From Nemophila menziesii (taxonomy: Eukaryota; Streptophyta; Magnoliopsida; Boraginales; Hydrophyllaceae), in contig JARWIR010000240.1 of NCBI GenBank assembly GCA_029959085.1, positions 1 through 64,000 on the forward strand: a DNA stretch of 64,000 bases, written 5' to 3'. The position numbers and the translations under genes are program-made. Of the stretch, positions 33,099 through 44,300 are shown piece by piece (positions within the stretch are counted from its first letter, which is position 1; the number at the start of each line of letters is the position of its first letter). The notes beneath the pieces are model-generated. The model ran no database searches. It had not been told where the DNA came from and saw nothing but the letters and a program-made list of their open reading frames with translations.

Positions 33099-34139
33099 TT
33101 AATTAACGTCTTTCAAAGTGAGACGCGTTATCTCTATCAAGATTTGCGAATATAGCCTCCCCAACAGTGAGTAAGGCCATGGAAGTGAACTAATCTGCGC
33201 TTGATCCCCTTCTTGGGTCAATTCTATCACCTTGGCTGAAACAACCTTAGTGACAATGAATGGTCCCATCCACGAGTCTTTGGAACTACGTGGCCTATTT
33301 TCGCGTTTGTGAGCTTTCCATAGAACTTCATGGCCAACCCCAAACTCAATGTTTGGCTCATTATCCACAGGTTTTAAGTGAATCTTCTCAGGAGGGACTT
33401 TGTTATGTGAAAGGCTGTGGATGACATGAACGGTGGGATCTAACTTCCTTGGTTTCTTGCCCAAGACATAGAAGGTCTCAGATACATTCTTTGCATGAAG
33501 GGTAATGGTCCCTTCTTGGAAGTTGATGACACTTTGACTTGTGGCCATGAAAGGTCGTCCAAGTATGATTGGAACCTGCTTATCTGCATCAAACTCAAGT
33601 ATAACAAAGTAAGTAGGGATGGCGATACTACTTGCACGGGCTAAGACGTCCTCCACTGTTCCCCATGTCCTGGTAACTGAGTTGTCAGCGAACTGCAACT
33701 TCACTGGAGTTTTCTCTGATTTCAGAAGTCCAAGTCTCTCGAACACGGACTTAGGCATAAAATTCACACCAGAATTCACATCGTACATAGCTTTCACTTT
33801 GAGCATACCATTTATTTGAATAGGAAGGTTAAAACTTCCCGGATCTTTGAGCTTTGTTGGTAACTCTCTTTCACTTCTTCTTGAGACTCTCAGGTTGTCT
33901 CTTGGGATCTCTACACTCGCTTCTTTCTCAGGAATAACTTGCGTAAAAACTTGTTGCGGTGTAAGTCCTTTCTTTGCAATCTCAAGCATTTGGGCGTTGA
34001 TATTTTCAGGAGTGTACGCCTCTACAAATGTCTTGAGTTCTGTGTCATCCTTTGGATTTGTATCAGGAATAGTTGATAACACTGTTTGAACAACATGTGG
34101 CGATTCCACCTTCTCTTCTTCTTTCTCTTCTTGCACAGC
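33099..34139 (-). CDS. E3 protease fused to a GPF/Y-like integrase tail
   Basis: Open frame of about 346 codons continuing the gag frame after one TAA. It holds a retropepsin-like domain: KVKAMYDVNSGVNFMPKSVF in place of the usual DLGASINLMP, then IILGRPFMATSQSVI. The active-site triad reads D-V-N, so the canonical glycine is missing (33768-33782) and activity is doubtful. About 90 residues later comes GHEVLWKAHKRE and SWMGPFIVTKVVSAKV, a GPF/Y-like integrase tail without the integrase core. The last 35 codons are out of frame: shifting one base gives GLTHCWGGYIRKS, matching the E2 end LTHCWGGYVND. So the fusion is shared with E2, with a late frameshift here. Confidence 0.82.
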   Translation of the reverse strand, partial: AVQEEKEEEKVESPHVVQTVLSTIPDTNPKDDTELKTFVEAYTPENINAQMLEIAKKGLTPQQVFTQVIPEKEASVEIPRDNLRVSRRSERELPTKLKDPGSFNLPIQINGMLKVKAMYDVNSGVNFMPKSVFERLGLLKSEKTPVKLQFADNSVTRTWGTVEDVLARASSIAIPTYFVILEFDADKQVPIILGRPFMATSQSVINFQEGTITLHAKNVSETFYVLGKKPRKLDPTVHVIHSLSHNKVPPEKIHLKPVDNEPNIEFGVGHEVLWKAHKRENRPRSSKDSWMGPFIVTKVVSAKVIELTQEGDQAQISSLPWPYSLLGRLYSQILIEITRLTLKDVN

Positions 34140-34181
34140 AGGTGCATCTTCAACTTCAACTCTTGATTCCTCCTTTGAGGC

Positions 34182-36013
34182 TTATTCCTCTTTCTCTTTA
34201 GCCAACTCAGCTTGATAATCCATAACCGATCTAATCTCCTCTTGCATAACTTTCAGAAGCTGTATAAATTCGGATATTTCTGAATCGTCCTCCACATCAA
34301 CCTCAGAACAGTCAGATTCTACGGGGCTAGACTTTGTTTGTTCTTCTTCGGTACTCGGAACCTCCACGGCACTAATGGCAGCATGTGGTACTTCCTTCTT
34401 TTCTTCTTCAATTTCAAGGAAAATAGCCTTACAAGCTTCGAACCCAACATTGTCATCACCTCCTTCGATAGCCTTCAATTCTTTTTGTTCCATTAAATTT
34501 GTTAGAACTTTATTTAATTGTTCTACTTGAGTACCTAAAATCTGAATTGCGGCATCTTGTCCTCGTAACTTTTCATCCTGAGCGTTCATATTCATGGTCA
34601 AACGGTCCAAGACTTCTACTAATTGTTGATTATCCATAGATCATTCTTGAGGATACTGTGGTAAAGCTTTCTGATCTAACGCATCGGTATAGGCATCTTG
34701 AACAGGTTGTTGAGGGGGAGCAGGTCTATTCGGATATTGATTTTGATACTGACCTCTTGGTTGGAAAAAATTGTTGTGGGGGCGCGGTTGATAATGACCA
34801 GGATTAGTGGCCCCCTAAGGATTTGAATATTGCATACCCGGATGGTTTCGGTTACCAAATTGATAACCTCCTCGGTTGGATATGAAATAAACTGATTGTG
34901 GATTTCCTTCGCACTCTTACCATGTATGATTATTAACCCCACATTGTTGACAACCTTGTGCTTCTTGTACTACGTTTGCTGCGGCTAAATTTTTCTGCAT
35001 CTCTAGCTTAAGTTCTTTGATTTTATTTTCTAATGCGGATATTTGAGCTGAGTTTGCAGTTTCTGCATCTAATCGAAGCGTGCCCCGGGTCTTTGCAACA
35101 GGAGCTCGTGTAGAAGGCCAACTCCTTTCTTGTTCAATAATATTTTCCAAAACTTCGGCAGCTTCATTATGGTTCATGGACACGAAATTTCCCTTTCCTA
35201 TGTTATCCACCTTCTCTCTACCTTGACTGTTGAGACCTTCATAGAATATAACTAATTGTAAAGGGGGAGTGGGGTATAACCATGGAGCGGACATCTAGCT
35301 AACTTATGTTGAAACCTTGTCCATGATTCTACTACTGTTTCTCCATCTTCTTGACAGAACGTTGCAAGCTCGCTTTGGTCTTTGAGTCTCATACTCTTCG
35401 GATAAAAGCGGTTAAAGAAGGCGGCTTGAAGTTCTGTCCATGAATTGATTGTCCCTGGTGGTTGTCTATCTAGCCACTCACTAGCTCTATCGGTCAGGAA
35501 GAACGAAAATATATGACAATACAGTTGCTCGTGTGTAATGTCTGGAGTAACATAAGTATCACAAATCTGCATAAACTTCTGAATCGATCTTACCGGATCT
35601 TGAATTGATGTACCACTGTAGAGTCCAAAACTTTGAAACTGGCTAAGCATACCCGGATCGGGTCGAAATTTAATATTTTGGATCTCCGGAGGACAGTAAC
35701 CTATCGGTTGAACATGAAACGGCACACGGAGGCCAGGAAGGTCTTGTTCAACTCGGTTTTGATCAATATTGTTTTGCCCGTTACCTCGCCCTAGTGGATG
35801 TTGTCCTTGTTGTTGTACACCAGGTGGAATAAAAGGTGGTGGTCCTCCTGGTGCATAGTATTGTAATCCTTCAGGTGGGATTACAAGTGGTGGATCTAAC
35901 TGACCTTGTACGCCTGCCATAGCTGTTCTTAAGGCTCTTTCCTCACGATCACGTTTGTTGTAAGGTCTAAAGCTCCTCTCAGGCTCCGATAACGGAGGCC
36001 AAGAATTAAACAC
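34182..36013 (-). pseudogene. E3 gag, frameshifted and with stops
   Basis: Gag core lies at 35252-36013 (VRSIQKFMQICDTYV, SWTELQAAFFNRFYP). The frame then changes by one base near 35270 and continues with FYEGLNSQGREKVD. The zinc knuckle begins CQQCGVNNHTW at about 34919-34951 and is split by a TAA before its last cysteine. Another stop (SNP-stop-GATNP) follows near 34816. The frame from 34637 to 34182 is a coiled coil (MNMNAQDEKLRGQDAAIQIL) with an acidic region, ending in a TAA before the protease. Two frames and several stops make it a pseudogene. Confidence 0.88.
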
Positions 36014-36144
36014 TCTGAAACCTGAAAACGACTAAAGCAAACCACACGCGTAAATCCGGAAAAATAAAACTAAATACTAAAAAATAAAAATTAACTAAAA
36101 ACCACTACTCGAAATAAATAACCCACACGCTAACGAGACACAAG

Positions 36145-36162
36145 TCCCCGGCAGCGGTGCCA
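36145..36162 (-). other. E3 primer-binding site, tRNA-Asp
   Basis: The plus strand reads TCCCCGGCAGCGGTGCCA, one change from the E1 and E2 sites (GGTGCCA for GGCGCCA), five bases from the LTR. Confidence 0.82.
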
Positions 36163-36167
36163 AAACT

Positions 36168-37698
36168 TGGTGTGATAAAAATAGAATAAATAATAATTCA
36201 GAAAAAAACGCACTCTCACCCTAGACAGGCACAATACTGCAAGTATTATAGGACGTATGCAAGTTTTAATGATAAGTTGAGTTCGTTCTCAGGGACTTAG
36301 TGTGTTAATCGAATGGGTAGAAATAACGAGTAAGAAGTAATTAATTAAAAGACAGAAAATAAAGAGAGATAAATTTGAGATTAATTAATTAAACTAAGGA
36401 AAATAAAGACAGTAAATTAAATATGAAGAAATATGAGATGAGAAGTATAGCTTAGGTTTTGCTAGTATGCACTAAGCCTTCTAATTCTTTCTATTAAATC
36501 TAGTTAATAAGGGAGATAATTAGCTCTTAGATATTTAATCAGGATTCTAAATTCCCATACCTTAGACCTTGAGAGAGAGAGACTAAGGGGGCTACAGACA
36601 CACCATGAGGCTGGTTCAAATAGGCTTATCAAGCGCAACCAAGGCCCTAAGCAATCAATTTCCATACATGGTGATAGTGATTATATTATACCCTAATGAC
36701 TATCTAGTTAGAATCAGTGTTGTCAGGACCAATATTGACACTAGACGTTATGTGGTGTTCAATAATTAGACACCCAGCTAAGGTGATCATCTAACTACTA
36801 TTAAGGTAATCCTAAACGTTGCGCACCGCAAGGAAAACAGTCATTAAATCAAAACACATAAACAAATATAAAGGTAAGCAACTAATATCAGATTAAAACA
36901 TGAAATTCCCAAAGAAACTTAGATAGAAAGAAATTAGAATTCATAGATTATACATGATGCAAAACCCAAGTTATGGGGAGTTTAGTTCATACCTGAAGGA
37001 AATAAAGTAAAGGAAATAATAAAAGACATCATCTTGCTCTCTACAATAACTTGGAAGAATAAAACCTTAAAAACTAATTACTATGAGGGAAGGATGATTT
37101 ACAAGTGATATAAGGGTGTATTTATAGGTGTTTAGAAGACCTGACTCGTTTCCTTGAAGGAGATGGTAAGTAGTGGACTCCAAGCCCAACTCAAATTCGT
37201 AACCCAAAAACATGAAATCAGGCCCGTTTTTGTTTTGGTCCTAGCTGCTTTAATACTCATCCGTTTGACGCGCATGAGTAGTCTAAATTCATTGTCTCGA
37301 AAAGATATTCAACTTTTCTCTTGACCGTTTCTCCAAATTCCACACAGATTTTGAGATATAAGCTGATTTGTGGCCGTAGGTGCAGAAATTTAGATTTAAG
37401 ATAACTTTTCATTTTCCATGTTTTTAGCTTTTGTGTCCTCATCTCCAATTTCCATGCTTGTCTCTTTCCATATCTTGTAGTCTTTGACTTGGACTCTAAT
37501 TAATTTCCATAATTATCTTTAAAGCTTCACACTAAATAAATAATTAACCCAATATTCTCTAAAAACATTATTTTACTAAATCAAGACTCGAAATAGGAAA
37601 GTGCACTATTTCTCAAGAAAAACGATTAGAAAGACTTCTAAATCACTAAAAATGATGTCTCAACCTAACATAAATCTATCACAAATGAGGAGACATCA
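36168..37698 (-). repeat. E3 5' LTR
   Basis: Partner of 27770-29307. Its edge reads TGGTGTGATAAAA on the plus strand where the other copy has TGGTG, a 12-base insert and TGATAAAA. TATAAATAC on the minus strand at 37118-37126 is a plausible promoter box. Confidence 0.93.
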
Positions 37699-37782
37699 AG
37701 AGGTTTGTTTCAAATTTCAGTATCCTATCTGTTAAACATTTAGTTTGCTATCTACTGACTTTTCTCGATCCATATTACAGGT

Positions 37783-39240
37783 TGGTGGGTCTTGGGGTGT
37801 TGTAAAATAATGCGATGAATAAATAGGATCCACAATACTGCAAGTGCACGGTTGTCCAAGTAATACTCCGATAAATCGAGTTTCATTCGCAGGGACGGAT
37901 AATTATAACTCTAGTATTAATCAAATAATAAGAATAATTACTTAAAAGAAAGTAAAATGTTAAAGATTTTTGTTCGTATTTGTTTATGGACTAAAGATGC
38001 AATAAAATAAAGACTAAATTAATTGACTGAAAAGAAAATGATGCAAGTAAAAATGTGTAGATGCAAGATGAGAAATGTACCCGAGTCTCGCAAGGGATCC
38101 ACCTAATCAATGTAATCAACGTTTCTGTTTAAGGGTAGAATTGGTATTATTATATTAGTCGGGATTCTAATATCTCCTAGCCCCCCTGTCTGGTGGACCT
38201 AGGAGCTATCATAAAGTACTATAAACCCCTAACCGGGAAAATATGCCCTTTCGGATGTGAAGTGTTTACCTCTTTGTATATGTAGATAGTTAAGCCTGTC
38301 GGTCAATAACAGACATTACACGGGTATAACCTAAGTTTGTATTCGAACCCCCCGTCGGATAATCACTTTTGCCACTAAAGTGAATAACCCAAATACTAAA
38401 AGCTATTTCTAGTCGTACCAAAAAGATATATTAATGAAGAATAAAGTAATATCCAATATAAAATACTCAATTCAATTTAAATTATAAAAAACCCAAATTC
38501 AGAAACTCAGAATAAATTAATTAGGGGTTCATCCCTTTATTGCGATTCTCAAGCACTAAGAAAATTAGTTCATAATGAAATTAAAAATTGAAATAAAATA
38601 AGAGGTGTTTCATAATTAATTACAGAAAAATAATAAAGATCTAATTGAAGGGTTGGAATTGGCTGTTGATGGAAGAAATAAATTTCTCCAGCTCTAGCTT
38701 TCTCTTATGTCTTCTATTCTTGGCTCTCTCTTGAAGCGTATGAAAATAATCTAATAAGTGGTATGTAAAAAGGAGGACTAATGGTCTATTTATGATAAAA
38801 AGGAGGAATGAGATTTTTATTTAATGAATAAAATTAGAATAATATAAGCCAAATTCCATCTTTTTAATTCTCGTAATTGATGTGCAATACTTAGTAAAAC
38901 GGTTGTAACATTCTCATATAACCTCCAAATCGACTCATTCAAGTTGCAAAATCTTCCTAACTCAAAAAAGCAACTTTCTTATTTCACGACCCAAATGCTG
39001 AATCAGTGTCTAAGTGGCTCGAAAACAACAATTAGTAACAGCCTTCCAGATTTTCAGCTTTTCTAGTCAACTCTTCGGGAAATCTTTTCCCACCTTTGAC
39101 TCCTCCACTCGATATAAGACTTTAATTCCAACTTCTCCTCCTTACATTGGTACTCCATAGCATCCATGGACCTATGAAATTTTCACTAAAAATAAACAGA
39201 TTAACGTACAAGAGCTCTAAAAACGAAATACTATAATTCC
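37783..39240 (-). repeat. LTR fragment of another Athila-like element
   Basis: Starts TGGTGGGTCTTGGGG on the plus strand, like the U5 end of an E2/E4-type LTR, and runs about 1.46 kb before breaking off inside the LTR. Beyond it, from about 39251, comes E4 protease sequence with no tail or polypurine tract between. It differs much more from the E4 5' LTR (41693-43176) than LTR pairs elsewhere in the window differ from each other, so it probably came from a different element. Confidence 0.78.
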
Positions 39241-39250
39241 AAGGGGAGAT

Positions 39251-39654
39251 AATGCGTCGTATTCATGAATAACAAAATCAACGGGAAAAACTAAAGTACC
39301 TGCCCTGACGAGGATATCTTAGATTCGTCCCTCAGGATGTAAGAGGGATCGATCAGCCATTTGTAAGACCATAGAGGTAGGTATCACATCTCCCATTTCC
39401 AACTTATAAAAAATTGATTTGGGCATAAGATTGATACTTGCACCCAAATCACATAGAGCTTTTCCTTGCCACTCATTACCAATTGAAATCGGAATTGTAA
39501 AACTCCCAGGGTCAAGCAACTTAGGTGGCAACTTACTTTGACAAATGGCGCTACACTCTTCAGGCAACCCAATCATCTCATTATCACAATATGGTCTCTT
39601 GTTGGTGAGGGCTCTCTTCAAAAACTTCACGTGCTTCGGTATGTCTTTAATAGC
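39251..39654 (-). pseudogene. E4 protease fragment
   Basis: Continues from gag across a stop near 39655. It contains ECSAICQSKLPP, FTIPISIGNEW and DLGASINLMPKSIF, then stops and is cut at about 39251 before the ILGRPF motif. More than half of the protease domain is missing. Closely related to the E2 protease. Confidence 0.85.
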
Positions 39655-41467
39655 TTATAACAAAGGAATATTAATGTTAAGACCTCTCACCCTGTTCAAA
39701 AATCTTTGATACTCAGCCATATCTCCTTTTTTCTGAACTCTTGAGGGAAAAGGTGGAGGAGGACAGGTTTCTACAACATCTTTCTTTTTCTGAACTTCCA
39801 GAATTTCCTCTACTTCTACCACTTCAGGTTCATCTTCTTTCTCTTCCACCTCTGGTACTGATTTCTCTTTATTGTTCACTTCTTTCTCTTTCATAACCAG
39901 AAAAGGAGGTGGATGGAGCTTCTTACCACTTCTTAACGCGATAGCATTACAATCTTTGGTTTGTCTCGGGACTTCAGTATCACTAGGGAGTTGTCTTTGT
40001 GGACGCTGATTTATCTGTTTTGACATGTGATTAATTTGATTCCCCAGTAATTTAATGGCAGCTTCATTAGCTTGCTGACTCTGAATAGATTGTGCCTGAA
40101 GTGCCATTAATCTTTCTACAGTTTGATGAATATCTTCTGTACCTTCTTAAGGTTGAGCAAGTAAGGCTTTTTGATTCATGGTGTCATTATAATTATTTTG
40201 AGCAGTCTGTCTCTGAACATGATTTCCATAACTTTGCACTCCCTGATAATTATTTTATGGTCTAGGTTGACAAGTGTTACCTTGGGGATGAGGCTGATAA
40301 GCATAAGTAGGATTAGCTGCCCCATTAGGATTCGAATATTGGAAACCTGGATGATTTATGTTGGGTTGGTATCCTTGACCACTTGAATTGTAATACCCCT
40401 ATTAGAAACAAACATTACAGCTTCGTGGTTACTTTCACAATGCTCCCAGTCATGGTCTTGAACACCAAAATTCGAACACCCATATACCTCTTGAGTCACA
40501 TTAACACTTTCCTTCTTACGTGACAAACCCTCTTTAACAGCTAACGTGAGCTGCTTTATTTGTTGTTCTAATGTATTCTTCAATCTATCCTCCAAAGAGG
40601 ATAATTTCTCATCAATACCTATATTACTTTCTTTTCTACCTCGAATAGGTGTTCTCACTGTACTCCAACCTTGCTTATTTGGTACCGCTCTATCTAAAAT
40701 AATCTTCGTATGTACTGGAGCTACCTGTAAGAATCTACCACCACATAGTAAATCGAGGTCTTTTCTTGATCCTCCATATAAGCCTTTATAAAAGATTTTC
40801 AACTGTTGTTGTTCATTAAGGCTATGGTCAGGAACTCTTCTCAAACACAATTGAAATTTTGTCCAACATCTTCCCAAAGTTTCGTCTTGTTTTTGGACAA
40901 ACGATGTCAAATCAACCTGTGCGTCTAATCTCATATTCGTCGGATAATATCGATCGAAAAATGTTGTATGTTGCTCATCCCAAGTATTGATTTTTCCAGG
41001 TTCTTGCGAATCGTGCCACTCACTAGCTGCGTCTATCACGAAAAATCTGAAATTAGAAAAGTACATCTGCTCTTTGGTCACCCCTTGAGTTATATACGAA
41101 TCGCAGATTTGCATAAACTTTTGAACTGCACGAATAGGGTCTTCTCCAGGTACTCCTCTAAAGTTTCCGAAAATCTAAAATTGGGATAGCATACCTGGAT
41201 CGGGTCTATAACATGCAACGTTGATATTTGCAGGACCAATACGGAGAGCAGGAGCGTGATAGGGAGCTTGCTCTGGACCATCTACGAACCATGGATATAA
41301 TACACAGGGTGTTGAGCTTGTTGCATAGGCGGATGATTTTGTTGATTTTTGAGATCTGGATTAGGAATGATTGGGGGATTTGGAATGATTGGAGGTACTA
41401 GTGGTTGGCCATCTGCATCTAACTGAACACCAGGATCTTCATTGTGATGAATATTCAAATCCTCCAT
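39655..41467 (-). pseudogene. E4 gag, broken
   Basis: The ATG at 41467 opens MEDLNIHHNEDPGVQ, but the frame stops after 61 codons. The gag core follows at 40356-41114 (IRAVQKFMQICDSYI, TFFDRYYPTNMRL, QQQLKIFYKGL), then a coiled coil and a zinc knuckle reading CSNFGVQDHDWEHC, in which the second cysteine has become phenylalanine (codon at 40467-40469). The linker (39655-40107) is acidic and proline-rich as in E2. Several stops and a frame change make it non-functional, and the damaged knuckle alone would impair RNA binding. Confidence 0.86.
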
Positions 41468-41668
41468 TTCCCTTTCTCTCTTTGCTTGTTCTCTTGCTTT
41501 TTTTTTTCTTTTTTTCTTTCTCGAATTAACCTCTCAGGGTTTGAGTACATGCACCAAACCTATAAGACCTGAGAAAGAACAAAGACAAAGAAAAGCGTAA
41601 AACTAAAAATAAAAATTAAAAATGCAATTAAAACACTAAAGGATAAACACCAGGGTCACACGCTACCG

Positions 41669-41686
41669 TCCCCGGCAGCGGCGCCA
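41669..41686 (-). other. E4 primer-binding site, tRNA-Asp
   Basis: Same TCCCCGGCAGCGGCGCCA (plus strand) as E1 and E2, six bases from the LTR. Confidence 0.84.
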
Positions 41687-41692
41687 AAAACT

Positions 41693-43176
41693 TGGTGGGT
41701 CCTTGTGTGTTATAAAATAATGAGGATAAAGTAGAGGAACCAGTAACTGCAAGTGTACAGTTGTCCCAAGTAATATATGATAATCAAGTTCGTTCTCAGG
41801 GACGGAATAGGTTGACTCTAATGTTATCAAATAGTGGAATTATTGCAAATACAAAAAAGTGAAAGATATTATGTTTGTTGAGGTTTTTTGATTAACAACT
41901 AAAATGAAAAAGTAATTTAAATGCTAAATTAATTAAACTAGAATGAAAATAACGCAAGTAACTGAGGTAGACGCGAGAGAATAGTAGTACTTGAGTCACG
42001 CTAGGGTTTCATCGCAAACATTCCTAATTAATGTTTTCTTTTAAGGGTTGAGTTAATATTATTACGCTAGTCGGGATTCTAAAATCCTCTTAGCCCCCGT
42101 CAGGGTGGACCTAAAAGCTCTCCTACGGTCTTTTAAACCCCGTCAAGGTGATTAAAACCACTTTCGGATGATTAAAACTTACCACTTTAGCTATTGGCTA
42201 GTCAAGCCTGTTAAGGACATTGGCGGATACCAACGACAAATACCTAGTTCTATACCCAAAACCCCCCGTCAAAGTGATCCATACGCCACTATATGGAATG
42301 GCCTAGGTACTAAAACTTATCCCTAGTTCATGACTCTAAGGATAATAAATAAGCATAAAGTAAAATCCAACGTAAAATAAAAACCCAATTTAAATTATTC
42401 AATCACAAATTGGAAACACACTAATTATTCAAAAAATGGGTTCAACCCATGTTACGATTCTCAAGTACAATAAAAACTTAGCTCATAGTTGAAATTAAAA
42501 CTAAAGAAATAAAAATAAGGGAATTCATGTTTTAAAGAAAGAGAATTAAATTAAAAGACCTAATTAGGATGTTGGATTTGGTTGTTAAATTGGAGATGTT
42601 GAAGTCTCCAGCTCTTGACTTCTTCCTTCTTCCTTGCTTCTGCCTTTTTCTATAACGCTCTGACTTTGTAGAAAGTGAATTACGTGTAAAAATAAAGTCA
42701 AAAAGCCTATTTATACTATTAAATTCGGACTATTTTAAATGAATAATTAAATATTAAATGGCCCAAGTCCACTCTTCCAGCCCAAAATCCCGTAACTACT
42801 GTACAACCTCACTAAAACGGCTGTAACTTTCTCAATTTAACTCCGAATTTACTCATTCAACTTACTAATTCTTCGTAACTTGATAAGGCACGAATCGTTT
42901 TCATAGCTCAGAGGCTGAATCCATCTTTAAGTGGCTCGAAATCAGCAATTACTACCAGCCTTCCAGATTTTCAGCTCAAATCTGTCAACTCCTCGGGATA
43001 TTTCTTCCAGCTTTTGACTTCTTTACACTATCTAAGACTTCTATTCTTGATTCCTCTCCTTTCTAATATTAGAAACCTACAAACCTTTTACGCGCAAAAG
43101 CTTAATAAATCAAAAATACTAAAATCTAAGGAGAGAAAGTAAAATATAGCATATTATTACTAAAAGTCTATCGGAT
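41693..43176 (-). repeat. E4 5' LTR, outer end missing
   Basis: Begins TGGTGGGTCCTTGTG next to the PBS and is related to the E2 LTR, including its CCCCGTCAGGGTG-like repeats. A minus-strand TATAAATAG lies at 42707-42715. It ends at AGTCTATC near 43176, where the E2 LTR would continue for about 80 bases. Confidence 0.82.
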
Positions 43177-43181
43177 TAGTT

Positions 43182-44083
43182 GTGAGTGAAAAAATCACCG
43201 TTTGAAACGAAAAAGAAAGAAAGGCAATTCAAAACAAAGAAGTGTAAAATCAATTTAATGGTAAACTAACTATTACACGAATTGAGATTACAAACGAAAA
43301 TCAAACACTTACACGGAATGAAAGGCGAAAAGCGAAAACAGTACACGAAAATAATCCTAGCGTTAAAAAGATATTCTGGCGTACCGGTATCTCCAAACGG
43401 AAAGACTACTACTATTCTTATTTCGGAGAAGTGAACTATAGAGAGAGTTTTGCTTTTGCTTTGTTGTGATTTTCATTGTGTCTTCTGGTGGAGAATGAGC
43501 TTGTATATATAGTGGTCAGGAGAGTTTGAAATCTTTGTCAATTGTAACCGATCGATCAATTCCATGATTCCCTCCATTGATTGATTGACGATTTCTGATT
43601 GATCCTTTTAATCACACGTTTTAGTTGACTTCGAAGCTTGTGTAACCGCTGGTTGACTTGGCCATCTGATGGAATAATCTTTAACGTACGCGTGATTTGT
43701 GGAGTCTTTGTTTTACGTTTTATCTTCTGATTGATTGCCAGCGACCCTATAATAGCTGATAGTAAAACTTGTTTCATTTTTCATTTTTTGACTCCCCAAA
43801 CTCCCCCACAAACTCACGAACTCACGAACCACGAACCACGATCCACGACCACGCCCACGCCCTCGCCCTCGCCGCCGCCGGTGCCGGTGCCGGGCCGGGC
43901 GGGGGGTTGGTGGTGGTGGTTGTGATGCGCGCGTGTGGGCTTATCCAATGCCTTTTCATGTGCATGGGGTTGTGATCTTTGAAACTAATGCCATCACAAT
44001 GGCTATAAGGAGCTTACTCTCCTTCTTACCCACCGATGTAGGAAAATGGAAAAACCTTTCTTTCCACTTTAAATGTTCCAACA
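43182..44083 (-). repeat. Ty1/copia-type 3' LTR
   Basis: Plus strand begins TGTGAGTGAAAAAATC and ends TTCCAACA, so the minus strand runs TGTTGGAACA to CACTCACA with TG...CA ends, about 902 bases. It is directly followed by a polypurine tract (minus strand GTGTGGGGGATTG), as at a copia 3' LTR. A GC-rich stretch at 43850-43915 (CCGCCGCCGGTGCCGG) lies inside it. No second LTR is seen, and the family call rests on termini and PPT only. Confidence 0.68.
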
Positions 44084-44300
44084 ATCCCCCACACATTTGA
44101 AGTGTCAACAAAGGTTTGGAGAGAAAGTGATCAGGTTTCCATGACTTTCAGCGTTTGGGTGAATTGTACTTAAGTGCCAATATCTTTCGATTTGAATTGT
44201 CACGTAGTGAAGTGAGGCAACCACCGAACTCCGTTTAAGTGAACATACTCTTGAACTTTAACGGTTTTCGATAGAGGCCCTCACAACACATAATACATAC
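44084..44300 (-). other. Ty1/copia polypurine tract and internal remnant
   Basis: PPT at 44084-44096 on the minus strand, then about 200 bases of probable internal sequence before AT-rich DNA begins. No coding sequence survives. Confidence 0.5.

Larger units (their letters stand above)
27770..37698 (-). mobile_element. E3: non-autonomous Athila-like element
   Basis: Minus-strand element of 9.9 kb with LTRs 27770-29307 and 36168-37698, an AGAGG duplication (27765-27769 and 37699-37703), PBS, broken gag, protease with a GPF/Y-like tail, a palindrome array, a long 3' ORF and a polypurine tract. RT, RNase H and integrase core are absent, as in E2, although the sequences have diverged strongly. 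The 5' LTR lacks about 12 bases near its U5 end that the 3' LTR retains. Confidence 0.94.
39251..43176 (-). mobile_element. E4: truncated Athila-like remnant (gag-PR)
   Basis: Minus-strand remnant related to E2: a 5' LTR (41693 to about 43176, missing its outer ~60-80 bases), tRNA-Asp PBS (41669-41686), gag and the first part of protease. Everything downstream of the protease start is deleted and joined to a foreign LTR piece. The outer LTR end is cut by the Ty1/copia LTR at 43182. Confidence 0.85.

Noticed and set aside
43731..43975. Proline- and histidine-rich open frames
   Set aside because: They arise from GC-rich simple sequence inside a copia LTR and have no conserved motif.
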